From Staphylococcus cornubiensis (GTDB lineage Bacteria; Bacillota; Bacilli; Staphylococcales; Staphylococcaceae), in assembly GCF_900183575.1 (NCBI RefSeq), contig NZ_FXUZ01000009.1, positions 1 through 64,000 of the forward strand: a DNA stretch of 64,000 bases, in the 5' to 3' direction. The position numbers were made by a program, and so were the translations under genes. Each line of letters starts with the position of its first letter. Position 1 is the first letter of the stretch. Below, in pieces: positions 35,509-47,852 of the stretch. Below the pieces are notes generated by a model. That model saw nothing but the letters and a program-made list of their open reading frames with translations, had not been told where the DNA came from and made no database searches.

Positions 35509-36474
35509 ATGGGGTTTATTAGCGCAATTATCGCATTTGTCATTACAGCAGTTTTAGTACCAATTTTAATTCCAACATTGAAAAGGATGAAATTTGGTCA
35601 AAGCATTCGAGAAGAAGGTCCACAAAGTCATATGAAGAAAACAGGTACACCAACGATGGGTGGATTAACATTTTTAATTGGTGCAATTGTTACAACGATA
35701 ATCGCAAGTATTTTTGTAGAACCAGCAAGTCCTTTGCTGTTACTGCTCTTTGTCACAATTGGTTTTGGTTTGATTGGCTTTATTGATGACTATATTATTG
35801 TTGTGAAGAAAAATAACCAAGGGCTAACGAGTAAACAAAAGTTTTTAGCACAAATTGCGATTGCAGTGATTTTCTTTATTGTCGCCAAAGGTTTTAACGC
35901 ATTTGATTTCTCAACAGACATTCACTTGCCATTTACAGATGTAAGTATTCCGTTATCATTTGGCTATGTCATCTTTATTGTTTTTTGGCAAGTCGGTTTT
36001 TCAAATGCGGTCAATTTAACAGATGGCCTGGACGGTTTAGCGACGGGCTTATCGATTATCGGTTTTACTATGTATGCGATTATGAGTTTTGCGCTTGAAC
36101 AACCTGCAGTAGGTGTATTTTGTATTATTATGGTCGCAGCTTTAGCCGGCTTTTTACCATACAATATTAACCCTGCGAAAGTATTCATGGGGGATACAGG
36201 TAGTTTAGCGCTCGGTGGTATCTTTGCGACAATCTCAATTATGTTAAATCAAGAAATTTCATTGTTATTGATTGGACTCGTTTTCGTATTAGAAACATTG
36301 TCAGTCATGATTCAAGTGACTTCTTTCAAATTAACTGGAAAACGTGTCTTTAAAATGAGTCCATTGCATCACCATTTTGAATTAGTAGGTTGGAGTGAAT
36401 GGAAAGTTGTCACTGTATTCTGGTCAGTAGGATTAATTACCGGTTTAATCGGTTTATGGATGGGAGTGAACTAA
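35509..36474 (+). CDS. mraY: Phospho-N-acetylmuramoyl-pentapeptide-transferase MraY
   Basis: The 321-residue polytopic enzyme transfers phospho-MurNAc-pentapeptide to undecaprenyl phosphate, forming lipid I. About ten transmembrane helices are expected. Signature segments are KKTGTPTMGG, FIDDYIIVVKKNNQGLT (catalytic Asp pair), NAVNLTDGLDGL, MGDTGSLALGG and PLHHHFE. AAGGAGAAT precedes the ATG. It ends immediately before murD. Confidence 0.97.
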   Translation: MGFISAIIAFVITAVLVPILIPTLKRMKFGQSIREEGPQSHMKKTGTPTMGGLTFLIGAIVTTIIASIFVEPASPLLLLLFVTIGFGLIGFIDDYIIVVKKNNQGLTSKQKFLAQIAIAVIFFIVAKGFNAFDFSTDIHLPFTDVSIPLSFGYVIFIVFWQVGFSNAVNLTDGLDGLATGLSIIGFTMYAIMSFALEQPAVGVFCIIMVAALAGFLPYNINPAKVFMGDTGSLALGGIFATISIMLNQEISLLLIGLVFVLETLSVMIQVTSFKLTGKRVFKMSPLHHHFELVGWSEWKVVTVFWSVGLITGLIGLWMGVN

Positions 36475-37824
36475 TTGATACATTATACAGGGCTTAGAGG
36501 TAAAAAAGTACTCGTCATCGGCATGGCGAAAAGTGGTTACGAAGCAGCAAAATTATTACATCGTCTAGGTGCTGAGGTTACGGTGAATGACGGCAATGAT
36601 TTATCCCAAGATGCCCATGCGAAAGATTTAGAGGATTTGGGCATTAATGTCGTCAGTGGTGCACATCCGTTAGCCTTATTAGATGAAGCACCTATTATTT
36701 TCAAAAACCCTGGTATCCCCTACACCGTGCCTATTATTCAAGAAGCACAAAAGCAAGGTTTAAAAATTTTAACAGAAGTTGAGTTGAGTTATTTAATTTC
36801 TGAGGCACCGATTATTGGGATTACTGGTACGAATGGTAAAACGACAGTCACTTCACTCATTGGTGATATGTTTAATAAAAGTCGTGAAAATGGTCGCTTA
36901 GCAGGGAATATTGGTTTCGTTGCATCAAAGGTTGCACAAGAAGTAAAGGCAGACGAATATTTAGTTACTGAACTTTCTTCATTTCAATTACTTGGTATCG
37001 AACATTATCGCCCGCATATCGCAATTATTACGAACATCTATTCTGCGCATTTAGATTATCACGAAAATCTTGAAAACTACCAAAATGCGAAAAAGCGTAT
37101 TTTCCAAAATCAAACTGAGAGCGACTATTTAATCTTTAACGACAAACAGAAGCATCTCATTGATACGTCAAAAATTAGAGCTAAAATTTTATACTTTTCA
37201 ACGCAGCATCGTGTAGACGGTATTTATGTGGAAAAAGAGTACATTGTATATAACGGTGTACGTATCATTCACTTAGATGATATTGTTTTACCTGGCGAAC
37301 ACAATTTGGAAAATATTTTAGCGGCTGTCATGGCGGCAATTTTAGCAGGTATTTCCATTAGTGCAATCGTGCAATCATTGTCTACTTTTTCAGGAATTGC
37401 GCATCGCCTTCAATACATTGGCAATAACAAAACGAATAAGTACTATAATGATTCTAAAGCAACGAATACACTGGCAACACAATTTGCGTTAAGCTCATTT
37501 AAACAACCTGTCATTTGGTTATGTGGTGGTTTAGATAGGGGTAACGGCTTTGACGAACTGATTCCATACATGACAAATGTACGGGTCATGGTTACTTTTG
37601 GTGAAACGCAAGATAAATTTGTGAAGCTCGGTGAGAGTCAAGGGAAGTATGTCATTCGCGCTAACGATGTGACGGATGCTGTTGCAAAAGTTCAAGAGAT
37701 TATCGAACCGAATGATGTTGTATTATTATCTCCTGCTTGTGCAAGTTGGGATCAATATGACACATTTGAACAACGTGGAGAACGTTTTATTGAAGCTTTC
37801 AGAGCACATTTGCCATCACATTAA
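36475..37824 (+). CDS. murD: UDP-N-acetylmuramoylalanine--D-glutamate ligase MurD
   Basis: The 449-residue cytosolic Mur ligase adds D-glutamate to UDP-MurNAc-L-Ala using ATP. It shows the N-terminal Rossmann domain ([17 protein letters not shown]), the ATP loop [14 protein letters not shown] (about 113-126), [13 protein letters not shown] and the C-terminal [20 protein letters not shown]. The start is TTG, directly after the mraY stop, with GGGAGTG upstream. murI earlier in the window supplies its D-glutamate. Confidence 0.97.
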   Translation: MIHYTGLRGKKVLVIGMAKSGYEAAKLLHRLGAEVTVNDGNDLSQDAHAKDLEDLGINVVSGAHPLALLDEAPIIFKNPGIPYTVPIIQEAQKQGLKILTEVELSYLISEAPIIGITGTNGKTTVTSLIGDMFNKSRENGRLAGNIGFVASKVAQEVKADEYLVTELSSFQLLGIEHYRPHIAIITNIYSAHLDYHENLENYQNAKKRIFQNQTESDYLIFNDKQKHLIDTSKIRAKILYFSTQHRVDGIYVEKEYIVYNGVRIIHLDDIVLPGEHNLENILAAVMAAILAGISISAIVQSLSTFSGIAHRLQYIGNNKTNKYYNDSKATNTLATQFALSSFKQPVIWLCGGLDRGNGFDELIPYMTNVRVMVTFGETQDKFVKLGESQGKYVIRANDVTDAVAKVQEIIEPNDVVLLSPACASWDQYDTFEQRGERFIEAFRAHLPSH

Positions 37825-37839
37825 AGGATGTGACGATTA

Positions 37840-38730
37840 ATGACAAAAGAAATACCCAAGATTGATAATGAGTATTTAAAAGAAAAGAGAAAAAAACAGC
37901 GTATTCAGCAGCGACGCATTCAACGGATTATTGTAGCCGTCCTCGTTGTAATCGTTATATTAATCCTGGTTTATATGTTTACCCCTATCAGTCGTATTAA
38001 AAGTGCTGACATTAAAGGGAATCATTTTGTGTCTAAACAGGAAATCATGAAAGAACTTGATATTCAAAACCATCCACGCATTTACGCATACAGTTCTGAT
38101 GATGCCGAGGAACGTTTGAAAAAGAATGAATTGATTGATCAAGTGACGATCGAAAAAGGCTTGTTTAATCCTATTGAAGTCAACGTGAAAGAACATGACA
38201 TCATCGCAGTGACGACAGAAAAATCACGTGTCGTTCCTATGATTGAAAATGGCAAAGTGTTAAAAGATTATAAACAGCGAGTACCGAACGAAGCGCCTTA
38301 TATCGAAGGATTTAAAGGGGCTGAAAAACGTCATCTTGTCGATGCACTTCAGAAAATGGATCGGACAACGCGTGCACAAATTTCAGAAATTGTAAGTGCG
38401 CCGCAAAAAGATCAACCGCATTTAATTAAACTTTTTATGCGTGATGGGATTGAAGTCGTCGGTAATACGAATACCATTGCTGAAAAGTTGAAGTACTATC
38501 CAAGTATGTCTCAAGCATTAGAAAAAGATGAGACAGGTAAATTGAAAAAATCAGGCTTTATAGATTTGTCGGTCGGTGCGACGTTTATTCCTTATGACAA
38601 TGTGAACAATGGACAATCAAGTTCAGCGAGTGCAAAAGAAGTCCAAAGTGGTACAGCGAGCGAAGATAAAGCAAAAGATGATTTACAAAAGGCTTTAAAC
38701 AAGATTAAAGATGAAGAATCATCCGAATAG
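37840..38730 (+). CDS. divIB: Cell division protein DivIB (FtsQ family)
   Basis: The 296-residue bitopic protein has a very basic cytoplasmic N-terminus (1-28), one transmembrane helix (about 30-48) and an extracytoplasmic POTRA domain beginning ISRIKSADIKGNHFVSKQEI, then a beta domain. The C-terminal 50 residues are Ser/Lys/Asp-rich and likely disordered. It binds FtsL and DivIC at the septum. It starts 15 bases after murD. Confidence 0.92.
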   Translation: MTKEIPKIDNEYLKEKRKKQRIQQRRIQRIIVAVLVVIVILILVYMFTPISRIKSADIKGNHFVSKQEIMKELDIQNHPRIYAYSSDDAEERLKKNELIDQVTIEKGLFNPIEVNVKEHDIIAVTTEKSRVVPMIENGKVLKDYKQRVPNEAPYIEGFKGAEKRHLVDALQKMDRTTRAQISEIVSAPQKDQPHLIKLFMRDGIEVVGNTNTIAEKLKYYPSMSQALEKDETGKLKKSGFIDLSVGATFIPYDNVNNGQSSSASAKEVQSGTASEDKAKDDLQKALNKIKDEESSE

Positions 38731-38921
38731 AGAGGTTGAGAAAGGAAAATATTTTTATATTATAATGATTTTTCGTTCCAATGACCCTCGAATATAGATG
38801 GTTGCGCATTACAAAAAGATTACGTTGGTATTGAAATGCGATAAAAAGTTGAAATTCCAATGTGTTTATAGTTCACATTGATAGTGTGTTATTGTAAACT
38901 TAAAATAGCTTAATTATGTAA

Positions 38922-40346
<1,425 letters not shown>

Positions 40347-40375
40347 TTGGCTACAAAGATTAGGAGGAAATTTAA

Positions 40376-41545
40376 ATGTTAGAATTTGAACAAGGATTTA
40401 ATCATTTAGCGACACTTAAAGTCATCGGTGTCGGTGGTGGCGGTAATAATGCTGTTAACCGAATGATTGACCACGGTATGAACAATGTTGAATTTATTGC
40501 AATTAACACAGACGGGCAAGCTTTAAACTTATCTAAAGCGGAATCTAAAATCCAAATTGGTGAAAAATTAACACGTGGTTTAGGTGCAGGTGCGAACCCT
40601 GAAATTGGTAAAAAAGCTGCGGAAGAGTCACGTGAACAAATTGAAGATGCTATCCAAGGTGCAGACATGGTATTCGTTACTGCAGGTATGGGTGGCGGTA
40701 CAGGTACTGGTGCAGCGCCTGTTGTAGCCAAAATCGCAAAAGAAATGGGCGCTTTAACAGTGGGTGTTGTCACACGTCCATTTAGTTTCGAAGGTCGTAA
40801 ACGTCAAACACAAGCTGCTGCTGGTGTTGAAGCAATGAAAGCCGCTGTGGATACATTAATTGTCATTCCTAACGATCGTTTGTTAGATATTGTAGATAAA
40901 TCTACGCCAATGATGGAAGCATTTAAAGAAGCTGACAACGTATTACGTCAAGGTGTACAAGGTATTTCTGATTTAATTGCAGTATCTGGTGAAGTGAACC
41001 TCGACTTTGCTGACGTTAAAACAATCATGTCAAACCAAGGTTCTGCATTAATGGGTATCGGTGTATCATCTGGTGAAAACCGTGCAGTTGAAGCGGCGAA
41101 AAAAGCCATTTCTTCTCCTTTGCTTGAAACATCAATCGTTGGTGCACAAGGTGTGTTAATGAACATCACTGGTGGCGAATCATTATCTTTATTCGAAGCA
41201 CAAGAAGCTGCTGACATTGTACAAGATGCTGCAGATGAAGATGTGAACATGATTTTCGGTACAGTAATCAACCCAGAATTACAAGATGAAATTGTTGTTA
41301 CAGTGATTGCGACGGGTTTTGAAGACAAACCTTCTTCACAAGCACGTAAACAAGGTCATTCTGGTTTTGGTACAAGTGCCGCGCCAACAAGCTCAAAAGA
41401 ATCAAGCTTCGGCGGTCATGCAGGTCAAGCTTCAACGCAAGAGAAAGAAGTTGAAGGTGGACGTAGCCATACAACAGCTGACGACGATATTCCAAGCTTT
41501 ATTCGTAACAGAGAAGAAAGACGCTCAAGAAGAACACGTCGTTAA
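40376..41545 (+). CDS. ftsZ: Cell division protein FtsZ
   Basis: The 389-residue tubulin homologue polymerises into the Z ring. Motifs seen are [12 protein letters not shown], the tubulin signature [10 protein letters not shown] (about 104-113), [10 protein letters not shown] and the T7 loop [12 protein letters not shown] variable Ser/Ala-rich linker leads to the conserved tail [15 protein letters not shown], which binds FtsA, SepF and EzrA. GGAGG precedes the ATG; ftsA is 29 bases upstream. Confidence 0.98.
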   Translation: MLEFEQGFNHLATLKVIGVGGGGNNAVNRMIDHGMNNVEFIAINTDGQALNLSKAESKIQIGEKLTRGLGAGANPEIGKKAAEESREQIEDAIQGADMVFVTAGMGGGTGTGAAPVVAKIAKEMGALTVGVVTRPFSFEGRKRQTQAAAGVEAMKAAVDTLIVIPNDRLLDIVDKSTPMMEAFKEADNVLRQGVQGISDLIAVSGEVNLDFADVKTIMSNQGSALMGIGVSSGENRAVEAAKKAISSPLLETSIVGAQGVLMNITGGESLSLFEAQEAADIVQDAADEDVNMIFGTVINPELQDEIVVTVIATGFEDKPSSQARKQGHSGFGTSAAPTSSKESSFGGHAGQASTQEKEVEGGRSHTTADDDIPSFIRNREERRSRRTRR

Positions 41546-41623
41546 TCGTGTGATATGTTGAAATATAAAGTACACCTATCAACTGGATAAAGTATCATAC
41601 TTATCTTACATAGGATGTCATGA

Positions 41624-41667
41624 ACTGCTAGGACAATTGTCACTTCATCAATGTCCTAGCAGTTTTT
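41624..41667 (+). terminator. Terminator after ftsZ
   Basis: ACTGCTAGGACA (41624-41635) pairs perfectly with TGTCCTAGCAGT (41652-41663), followed by TTTT. It separates ftsAZ from the ylm genes. Confidence 0.88.
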
Positions 41668-41695
41668 AATAGCTAAGATAAAAGGGAGGGTTATG

Positions 41696-42508
41696 ATGGA
41701 ATTATTTACGAAAAAGGCGCATCATTTGTCTTATCAACCGAGTTTAGCGCAAGGTGTTCACATCGGTATCACGACACGAGGCGATGGTGTGAGTGCGTAT
41801 CCAACTCAAGCATTCAACATGGCAAGATATATTGATGATCAGCCGGAAAATATTACCCATCACCAAGAAGTTTTGGCGCAAGAAATTGGTTTTCCTCGAG
41901 CGCAGTGGGTCTTTCCAATACAAACACATGAAGCCAATGTAGTAGAAGTGACGCAAGCGGATCGTGGTAAAAATATTGACGCCCTTGCGCCAGATACGCT
42001 TCACGGGATAGATGCGATGTACACTTACGACAATGACACGGTGTTGACGATGTGTTATGCAGATTGTGTACCCATTTATTTTTATAGCCCTTCACATCAC
42101 TTTATTGCTTTAGCACATGCAGGTTGGCGTGGGACGGTCGGAACAATAGTACACCGCGTGTTAGATCAATTTCCATACGACTATAATGACTTATATGTAG
42201 TGATTGGTCCTGCAACTTCCGATAGTTATGAAATCAATGATGACATATTGAATCAATTTAAACAGCTGCCGATTGACAGTGCAGCTTATATTGAAACACG
42301 TGGCGAGGACCGTCATGGTATTGACTTGAAATATGCGAACCAATTATTACTTGAACAGTATGGCGTACCGCGTGAACATATTTATCGTACGGAATATGCG
42401 ACTTCAGAAGATTTGGATTTATTTTTCTCGTATCGTTTAGAAAAAGGAAATACGGGAAGAATGTTAGCATTTATTTCTCAATCATTGAATGAAAGTGGAG
42501 ATGATTAA
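41696..42508 (+). CDS. ylmD: PgeF/YlmD-family protein (laccase-domain purine nucleoside phosphorylase)
   Basis: The 270-residue protein of the YfiH/PgeF family carries the zinc-binding set [14 protein letters not shown] and [12 protein letters not shown]. Members have purine nucleoside phosphorylase/adenosine deaminase activity in vitro, and E. coli PgeF prevents misincorporation of L-Ser in peptidoglycan precursors. GGGAGGG is 2 bases from ATG 41693 and 5 from ATG 41696, so the second is preferred. It is followed directly by ylmE. Confidence 0.9.
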   Translation: MELFTKKAHHLSYQPSLAQGVHIGITTRGDGVSAYPTQAFNMARYIDDQPENITHHQEVLAQEIGFPRAQWVFPIQTHEANVVEVTQADRGKNIDALAPDTLHGIDAMYTYDNDTVLTMCYADCVPIYFYSPSHHFIALAHAGWRGTVGTIVHRVLDQFPYDYNDLYVVIGPATSDSYEINDDILNQFKQLPIDSAAYIETRGEDRHGIDLKYANQLLLEQYGVPREHIYRTEYATSEDLDLFFSYRLEKGNTGRMLAFISQSLNESGDD

Positions 42509-43183
42509 ATGTCAGTTAAGACAAATTTAGAAGAAATAGAGCAAACTATAAATAAATATGCTACTTTTCGAGAAGATGAAACAAGACCTCGCGTGATTGC
42601 AGTCACAAAATATGTTACAATTAATCGAGCAAAAGAAGCTTATGAAGCTGGCATTCGTCATTTTGGTGAAAACCGTATCGAAGGCTTTTTAGAGAAGAAA
42701 GCAGCTTTACCAGATGATGTACACATGCATTTTATTGGCTCTTTGCAATCACGTAAAGTGAAAGAAGTTATTAATGAGATTGATTACTTACATGCATTAG
42801 ACCGTAAAAGCTTGGCCAAAGAAATTAGTAAACGTGCCGAACACGATATTAACTGTTTCGTACAAGTTAACGTTTCTGGTGAAGCATCTAAACATGGGAT
42901 TGCTTTAGAAGAGGTTGTGCCTTTCATTGAAATGTTAGCAAACTATGATCATATCCGTGTCGTAGGACTCATGACTATGGCACCATACACAGATGATGAA
43001 GCTTATTTAGAAGACATTTTTGAAAAACTTAAAAATAAACGCGATGAAGTCCAATCTTTGAATCTTACATATGCACCTTGTACAGAACTTTCAATGGGAA
43101 TGAGTAATGATTATCACATTGCCACGAAAAAGGGTGCCACATTTGTTAGAATTGGAACGCGTCTTGTAGGAAAAGAGGAGTGA
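42509..43183 (+). CDS. ylmE: PLP homeostasis protein YlmE (YggS/PLPBP family)
   Basis: The 224-residue single-domain TIM barrel binds pyridoxal phosphate without known catalysis and buffers PLP and amino-acid pools. [18 protein letters not shown] contains the PLP lysine. [20 protein letters not shown] and [12 protein letters not shown] are family signatures. It starts immediately after the ylmD stop, and its TGA overlaps the region of the sepF ribosome binding site. Confidence 0.93.
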   Translation: MSVKTNLEEIEQTINKYATFREDETRPRVIAVTKYVTINRAKEAYEAGIRHFGENRIEGFLEKKAALPDDVHMHFIGSLQSRKVKEVINEIDYLHALDRKSLAKEISKRAEHDINCFVQVNVSGEASKHGIALEEVVPFIEMLANYDHIRVVGLMTMAPYTDDEAYLEDIFEKLKNKRDEVQSLNLTYAPCTELSMGMSNDYHIATKKGATFVRIGTRLVGKEE

Positions 43184-43188
43184 ATCCA

Positions 43189-43749
43189 GTGGCTATAAAA
43201 GATTTGTTCAACAATTTTTTCACAATTGAAGAAGAGGAAGATGAAGATTTCATTCAAGAAGAAGAACGTCGTCGTGAACGTGAGCAACAGCAGGCGCAAC
43301 AACAAGCAAACAAACAACAAACTGAGCGTCCAAGAGCAGTTCAATCAGTACCGAAACGCCAATCTACACGTTCGAAATCTTCTCATCAAGATAAACAATT
43401 GCAAGTTGCCCAAAAACAAGAGCAAGGGAATGTGGTGAATATGAGCCCAACACAAGACACTTATCAAAATGGTAGTTCTAAAATGTGTTTATTTGAACCA
43501 CGTGTATTTTCAGATACACAAGATATTGCAGATGAATTGAAAAATCGTCGTGCGACACTTGTTAACCTTCAACGGATTGATCAAGTCTCTGCAAAACGTA
43601 TTATCGACTTTTTAAGTGGTACAGTTTATGCGATTGGCGGAGATATTCAACGTGTCGGTGCCGATATTTTCTTATGTACACCAGACAATGTTGAGGTCGC
43701 TGGAAGCATTACAGATCATATCGAATCTATGGAAAACCATTATAAATAA
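43189..43749 (+). CDS. sepF: Cell division protein SepF
   Basis: The 186-residue FtsZ-binding membrane anchor has an N-terminal amphipathic segment ([10 protein letters not shown]), a long Gln/Glu/Arg-rich linker (15-90) and the C-terminal SepF core beginning [19 protein letters not shown] with [12 protein letters not shown] and [18 protein letters not shown]. The GTG at 43189 has GAGGAG at 8-base spacing; GTG 43180 overlaps that site. Confidence 0.94.
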   Translation: MAIKDLFNNFFTIEEEEDEDFIQEEERRREREQQQAQQQANKQQTERPRAVQSVPKRQSTRSKSSHQDKQLQVAQKQEQGNVVNMSPTQDTYQNGSSKMCLFEPRVFSDTQDIADELKNRRATLVNLQRIDQVSAKRIIDFLSGTVYAIGGDIQRVGADIFLCTPDNVEVAGSITDHIESMENHYK

Positions 43750-43760
43750 GGGAGCATGCT

Positions 43761-44051
43761 ATGAACATCGAGTTATTAACATCCATCCTTGAATTTCTGT
43801 TATTCATTGTCAAAGTTTACACATTTGGTATGATTATTTATATTTTCATGTCATGGTTACCAGGTGCAAGAGAGAGTGCAGTTGGGCGATGGATGTCTAG
43901 AATTTATGAGCCATTTTTAGAACCATTTAGACGTATTATTCCACCATTAGGTATTGTTGATATTTCACCTATCGTGGCATTTTTAGTACTGAATTTGTTT
44001 GAACGTGGACTTGTAGCAATCTTTAAATTGATTCTAAAACAACTTTATTAG
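43761..44051 (+). CDS. ylmG: YggT-family membrane protein YlmG
   Basis: The 96-residue protein has two transmembrane helices (about 8-28 and 70-92) around the conserved loop [29 protein letters not shown]. YggT proteins affect division-site or chromosome organisation in several bacteria and plastids, but the mechanism is unknown. In other staphylococci ylmH follows directly; here a terminator and a sialic-acid cluster intervene. Confidence 0.9.
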   Translation: [96 protein letters not shown]

Positions 44052-44069
44052 AAAATCATATACCATGAT

Positions 44070-44116
44070 TAGACTGGTTAAACGTTGGAATGGCGTTTTG
44101 TCAGTCTATTTTTTTG
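44070..44116 (+). terminator. Terminator after ylmG
   Basis: TAGACTG pairs with CAGTCTA and the inner AAACG with CGTTT, followed by TTTTTTT. It marks the left border of the inserted sialic-acid cluster. Confidence 0.82.
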
Positions 44117-44264
44117 GCGTTGATAAGCGGAAAATGCATTAAGATAAAGAGAAAATGTCATATGAAAAGAAATGATATAAAAAGTTATTATTTCTACTCT
44201 GAAACATGTTTCTAAAATGATATGAGTGCTTGAAAAAAAGAACATCACCGCATACAATTAATTG

Positions 44265-44278
44265 TGTAAACGCTTACA
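44265..44278. promoter_or_regulatory. cre site (CcpA) in front of the sialic-acid cluster
   Basis: TGTAAACGCTTACA is a perfect 14-base palindrome and an exact match to the cre consensus TGNAANCGNWNNCA. It ends 17 bases before the rpiR-type gene start, where CcpA bound there would block transcription. Confidence 0.82.
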
Positions 44279-44295
44279 ACATTGAGGTGTTAACG

Positions 44296-45126
44296 ATGAG
44301 GTTTTATAAAGTACTCGTTCCAATGATTGAATCGAATCTTGAAAATATGACGACAACTGAAAAAGGTGTGGCGCAGTTTTTTCTGAAACAAACAACTGTC
44401 GAGGATTTATCGTCTGAAATGTTTAGCCAACAGCTGCATGTGTCTAAAGCAACATTGACACGCTTTGCGAAAAAGTGTGGTTTCACAGGTTTTAGAGAAT
44501 TTTTGTTTCATTATAGAGAAATGATGCGTGAAAAAGAGGATATACTGGCATACAAAGACTTAACACAAAAAGTTTTGTTTGATTATGAGGAAATGCTACG
44601 TAAAAATTATTCAATTCTCAATGAAAGCCAGTTAGAGCATATTAAGGAGATGATTGATCAAGCTGAGCGCGTGTATCTTTATGGAAAAGGCAGTTCGGCA
44701 CTTGCGTTAAAAGAAATGAAAATGAGGTTTATGAGACTTGGCATTATTTGTGAAGTGATTGAAGACAATGACATGTTTGTATGGAACAATCTTTTAGTCG
44801 ACGCATCTTGTCTTGTAATCGGTGCTTCAATTTCTGGAAAAACGGGTTCAGTCTTACAAGCGATCAAACGTGCTAAATCTCAAGGTGCACATACTGTACT
44901 GATGACGACTAGAAATTTTAACGCACACGACTTTGGGTGTGACGAAATTCTTTTGTTAGCAGCGAGTAAACATTTATCGTATGGCAATGTGATTTCACCG
45001 CAATTTCCAATATTACTCATGACCGATTGTTTATTCTCTTATTATTTGGAGGAGCCAGAAAGACGGATGTATTATGATCGAACAATTATTGATAAAGAAA
45101 CAGGGCTGACATATAAAAACTTTTGA
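44296..45126 (+). CDS. RpiR-family regulator, probable NanR of the sialic-acid cluster
   Basis: The 276-residue protein has an N-terminal HTH_6 domain (about 1-75; SKATLTRFAKKCGFTGFREF is the recognition region) and a C-terminal SIS sugar-phosphate-binding domain (YLYGKGSSALALKEM; GASISGKTGSVLQAI). RpiR-type NanR regulators respond to ManNAc-6-phosphate in S. aureus. The ATG at 44296 has GAGGTG at 7-base spacing; ATG-like starts further up lack one and would cover the cre site. It leads the cluster on the same strand. Confidence 0.85.
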   Translation: MRFYKVLVPMIESNLENMTTTEKGVAQFFLKQTTVEDLSSEMFSQQLHVSKATLTRFAKKCGFTGFREFLFHYREMMREKEDILAYKDLTQKVLFDYEEMLRKNYSILNESQLEHIKEMIDQAERVYLYGKGSSALALKEMKMRFMRLGIICEVIEDNDMFVWNNLLVDASCLVIGASISGKTGSVLQAIKRAKSQGAHTVLMTTRNFNAHDFGCDEILLLAASKHLSYGNVISPQFPILLMTDCLFSYYLEEPERRMYYDRTIIDKETGLTYKNF

Positions 45127-45339
45127 TAGCCTTATGTGTTGTACTGAGCTATATCTTAGAATTGTGTGTTGATTTGATACGCATTCTAATTATCAGATAA
45201 GCTTTAATCATACGATGTCCTAGTCCATAGATAAGTGAAAAAGGGTCATTTATACTGTTTTATAAGCGTTGTACAATAAAATTTTATATGTAATAAGATA
45301 ATGTATTTTGCAATATTGATGAAGAAGAGGAGAATGACT

Positions 45340-46263
45340 ATGAGAGATTTAAGTCGATATGAAGGGATTATCCCTGCATTTTATGCGTGCTATGATGAGC
45401 AAGGTGAAGTGAGTCAAGAACGCGTACGTCAACAAGTTCAGTATTTGATTGACAAAGGTGTGCAAGGCCTTTATGTGAATGGATCGTCCGGAGAATGTAT
45501 TTATTTGACGACTGAAGAACGTAAACAAATCATTGAGGCAGTGATGGATGTCGCAAAAGGAAAGATAACGGTGATTAACCATGTCGCTTGTAATAACACG
45601 AAAGAGAGCGCGATTTTAGCAGCACACTCTGAACAACTGGGTGTCGATGCGATTGCGGCCATTCCACCGATTTACTTTAAATTACCAGAATATTCCATCG
45701 AAAAGTACTGGAATGCGATCAGTGATGCGGCACCCAATACGGATTTTGTGATTTATAATATTCCGCAATTAGCTGGTGTCGCACTAACAAGTCAATTGTA
45801 TCAAGCGATGCGTAAAAATCCACGTGTCATTGGTGTTAAAAACTCTTCTATGCCTGTGCAAGATATTCAAACTTTTGCTGCTGCGGCGGGTGAAGACTAC
45901 ATTGTTTTCAACGGTCCAGACGAACAGTTTGTCGGTGGTCGCACAATGGGAGCAAAGGCTGGTATTGGTGGTACATATGGGGTGATGCCTGATTTATTTG
46001 TGAAATTGAATCAGCTTATCATTGATCAAAATATGGCAGAAGCACAAGTCCTCCAATTTGCGATTAATGACATTATTGCCAAATTAGTGTCGGGTCAAGG
46101 CAATATGTATGCAGTCGCAAAAGAGGTGCTCAGAATCAATGAAAATGTAGATTTAGGTTCAGTGCGCGCACCGTTAGAACCATTAGCAGAAGAAGATAAA
46201 ATCATTGCACAAGAAGCGGCACAAATGATTGTAGCTGCAAGACAACAATTTTTAGCATCATAG
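45340..46263 (+). CDS. nanA: N-acetylneuraminate lyase
   Basis: The 307-residue class I aldolase cleaves N-acetylneuraminate to ManNAc and pyruvate. In the DapA/NAL fold, GSSGE lies at 48-52, the catalytic Tyr139 is in IYNIPQLAGV, and the Schiff-base Lys167 is in VIGVKNSS; this matches E. coli NanA (Tyr137, Lys165). The inner ATG at 45340 has AGAGGAG 7 bases upstream. A 213-base gap from the regulator may hold its own promoter. Confidence 0.9.
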   Translation: MRDLSRYEGIIPAFYACYDEQGEVSQERVRQQVQYLIDKGVQGLYVNGSSGECIYLTTEERKQIIEAVMDVAKGKITVINHVACNNTKESAILAAHSEQLGVDAIAAIPPIYFKLPEYSIEKYWNAISDAAPNTDFVIYNIPQLAGVALTSQLYQAMRKNPRVIGVKNSSMPVQDIQTFAAAAGEDYIVFNGPDEQFVGGRTMGAKAGIGGTYGVMPDLFVKLNQLIIDQNMAEAQVLQFAINDIIAKLVSGQGNMYAVAKEVLRINENVDLGSVRAPLEPLAEEDKIIAQEAAQMIVAARQQFLAS

Positions 46264-46290
46264 TGAACGCATAATAAAGGAGTGTTGATG

Positions 46291-47832
46291 ATGAATACAA
46301 CTGGTTTTACTTTAGTTGATTTATTTGTATTAATTGTATACTTACTTGCTGTATTAGTGGCCGGGCTTTACTTCTCGAAAAAAGAGATGCAAGGGAAAGA
46401 ATTCTTCAAAGGGGATGGCTCGGTGCCGTGGTATGTGACATCGGTATCAATCTTTGCGACGATGTTGAGTCCCATTTCGTTTTTAGGACTTGCAGGGAAC
46501 TCTTACGCTGGGAGCTGGATTTTATGGTTTGCCCAATTAGGAATGTTGATTGCAATACCGTTAGCAATTAAATACGTGTTGCCAATATTTGCGCGTATGG
46601 ACATTGATACGGCTTATGATTATTTAGAGCGTCGATTTGAAGCGAAATCATTACGTGTCATTTCTGCGTTACTCTTTATCATTTACCAACTTGGGCGTAT
46701 GTCGATTATCATGTATTTACCATCAGTAGGTTTAGCGAAATTAACAGGTATCGATATTAATATTTTAATCATCTTAATGGGTGTGATCGCGATTGTGTAC
46801 TCTTATACAGGTGGTTTGAAATCTGTACTTTGGACGGACTTTATTCAAGGGGTCATTTTATCAGCTGGGGCATTGATCGCGTTATTCGTGTTGATTAAAG
46901 ATATTGATGGCGGTGTAGGTGCGATTACAGAACAATTGGCACACGGTAAATTTATTGCACCGACAGAAAAATGGTTTGATCCGAATATTTTATCAGGTTC
47001 GATTTTCTTAATCGTGTTTGGTTCTGGTTTAACGATTTTCTCATCTTACGCGTCATCTCAAGACTTAGTACAACGTTTTACGACAACACAAAATATTAAA
47101 AAGTTAAATAAAATGTTGTTCACAAACGGTGTGTTATCATTAGGTGTAGCGACAGTATTCTATTTAATCGGAACAGGTTTATACGTGTTTTACCAACTTC
47201 AAAATGTGAGTGAAGCGACAAAAGCGATTCGACGTGACCAAATCTTTATTTACTTTATTGCGTATCAATTGCCGGTTGGGGTAACAGGTATTATTTTAGC
47301 AGCGATTTATGCCGCAGCACAGTCGACGATTTCAACAGGTTTAAACTCAGTGGCGACATCTTGGACTTTAGATATTCAAGAAGTGGTTGCGAAACAAATG
47401 TCAGATAAAATCCGTACAAGAATTGCGCAAATCGTCTCATTACTTGTAGGTGTGTTCTCAATTTTAGTGGCAATTGTGATGGCACACTCTGATATCAAAT
47501 CTGCTTACGAATGGTTTAACGGCTTTATGGGACTTGTACTCGGTTTACTCGGTGGTATTTTCATTTTAGGATTTGTGAGTAAAAAAGCGAACAAGCAAGG
47601 CGCTTATGCTGCGTTAATTGTTGCAACCATTGTGATGGTGTGCATTAAATATGTATTGCCTCCAGAAGCGGTCAACTACTGGGCATATTCATTTATTTCA
47701 ATCAGTGTTTCTTTAGTAGTCGGCTATATCGTGTCATTATTAACTGGCAATAAGGTGTCAGCACCACAATTTACAACGATTCATGACATGCCAGAAATTC
47801 TTGCAGATAAAAGTTGGGAAAAACGTCATTAA
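46291..47832 (+). CDS. Sodium/solute symporter (SSS family), probable sialic-acid transporter
   Basis: The 513-residue polytopic protein has about 13 transmembrane helices. It has SSS features: FFKGDGSVPWYVTSVSIFATMLSPISFLG at the N-terminal Na+-binding region, and SYASSQDLVQRFTTTQ and AAAQSTISTGLNSVA later. S. aureus NanT, a sialic-acid importer, is of this family. Substrate is inferred from neighbours. AAGGAG precedes ATGs at 46288 and 46291. It lies 27 bases after nanA. Confidence 0.85.
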   Translation: MNTTGFTLVDLFVLIVYLLAVLVAGLYFSKKEMQGKEFFKGDGSVPWYVTSVSIFATMLSPISFLGLAGNSYAGSWILWFAQLGMLIAIPLAIKYVLPIFARMDIDTAYDYLERRFEAKSLRVISALLFIIYQLGRMSIIMYLPSVGLAKLTGIDINILIILMGVIAIVYSYTGGLKSVLWTDFIQGVILSAGALIALFVLIKDIDGGVGAITEQLAHGKFIAPTEKWFDPNILSGSIFLIVFGSGLTIFSSYASSQDLVQRFTTTQNIKKLNKMLFTNGVLSLGVATVFYLIGTGLYVFYQLQNVSEATKAIRRDQIFIYFIAYQLPVGVTGIILAAIYAAAQSTISTGLNSVATSWTLDIQEVVAKQMSDKIRTRIAQIVSLLVGVFSILVAIVMAHSDIKSAYEWFNGFMGLVLGLLGGIFILGFVSKKANKQGAYAALIVATIVMVCIKYVLPPEAVNYWAYSFISISVSLVVGYIVSLLTGNKVSAPQFTTIHDMPEILADKSWEKRH

Positions 47833-47852
47833 TTCAAGGAGAGGTGTTTGGA

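Noticed and set aside
40402..41328. Long antisense frames across ftsZ
   Set aside because: They are shadows of biased codon use in ftsZ, with no start signals or families.
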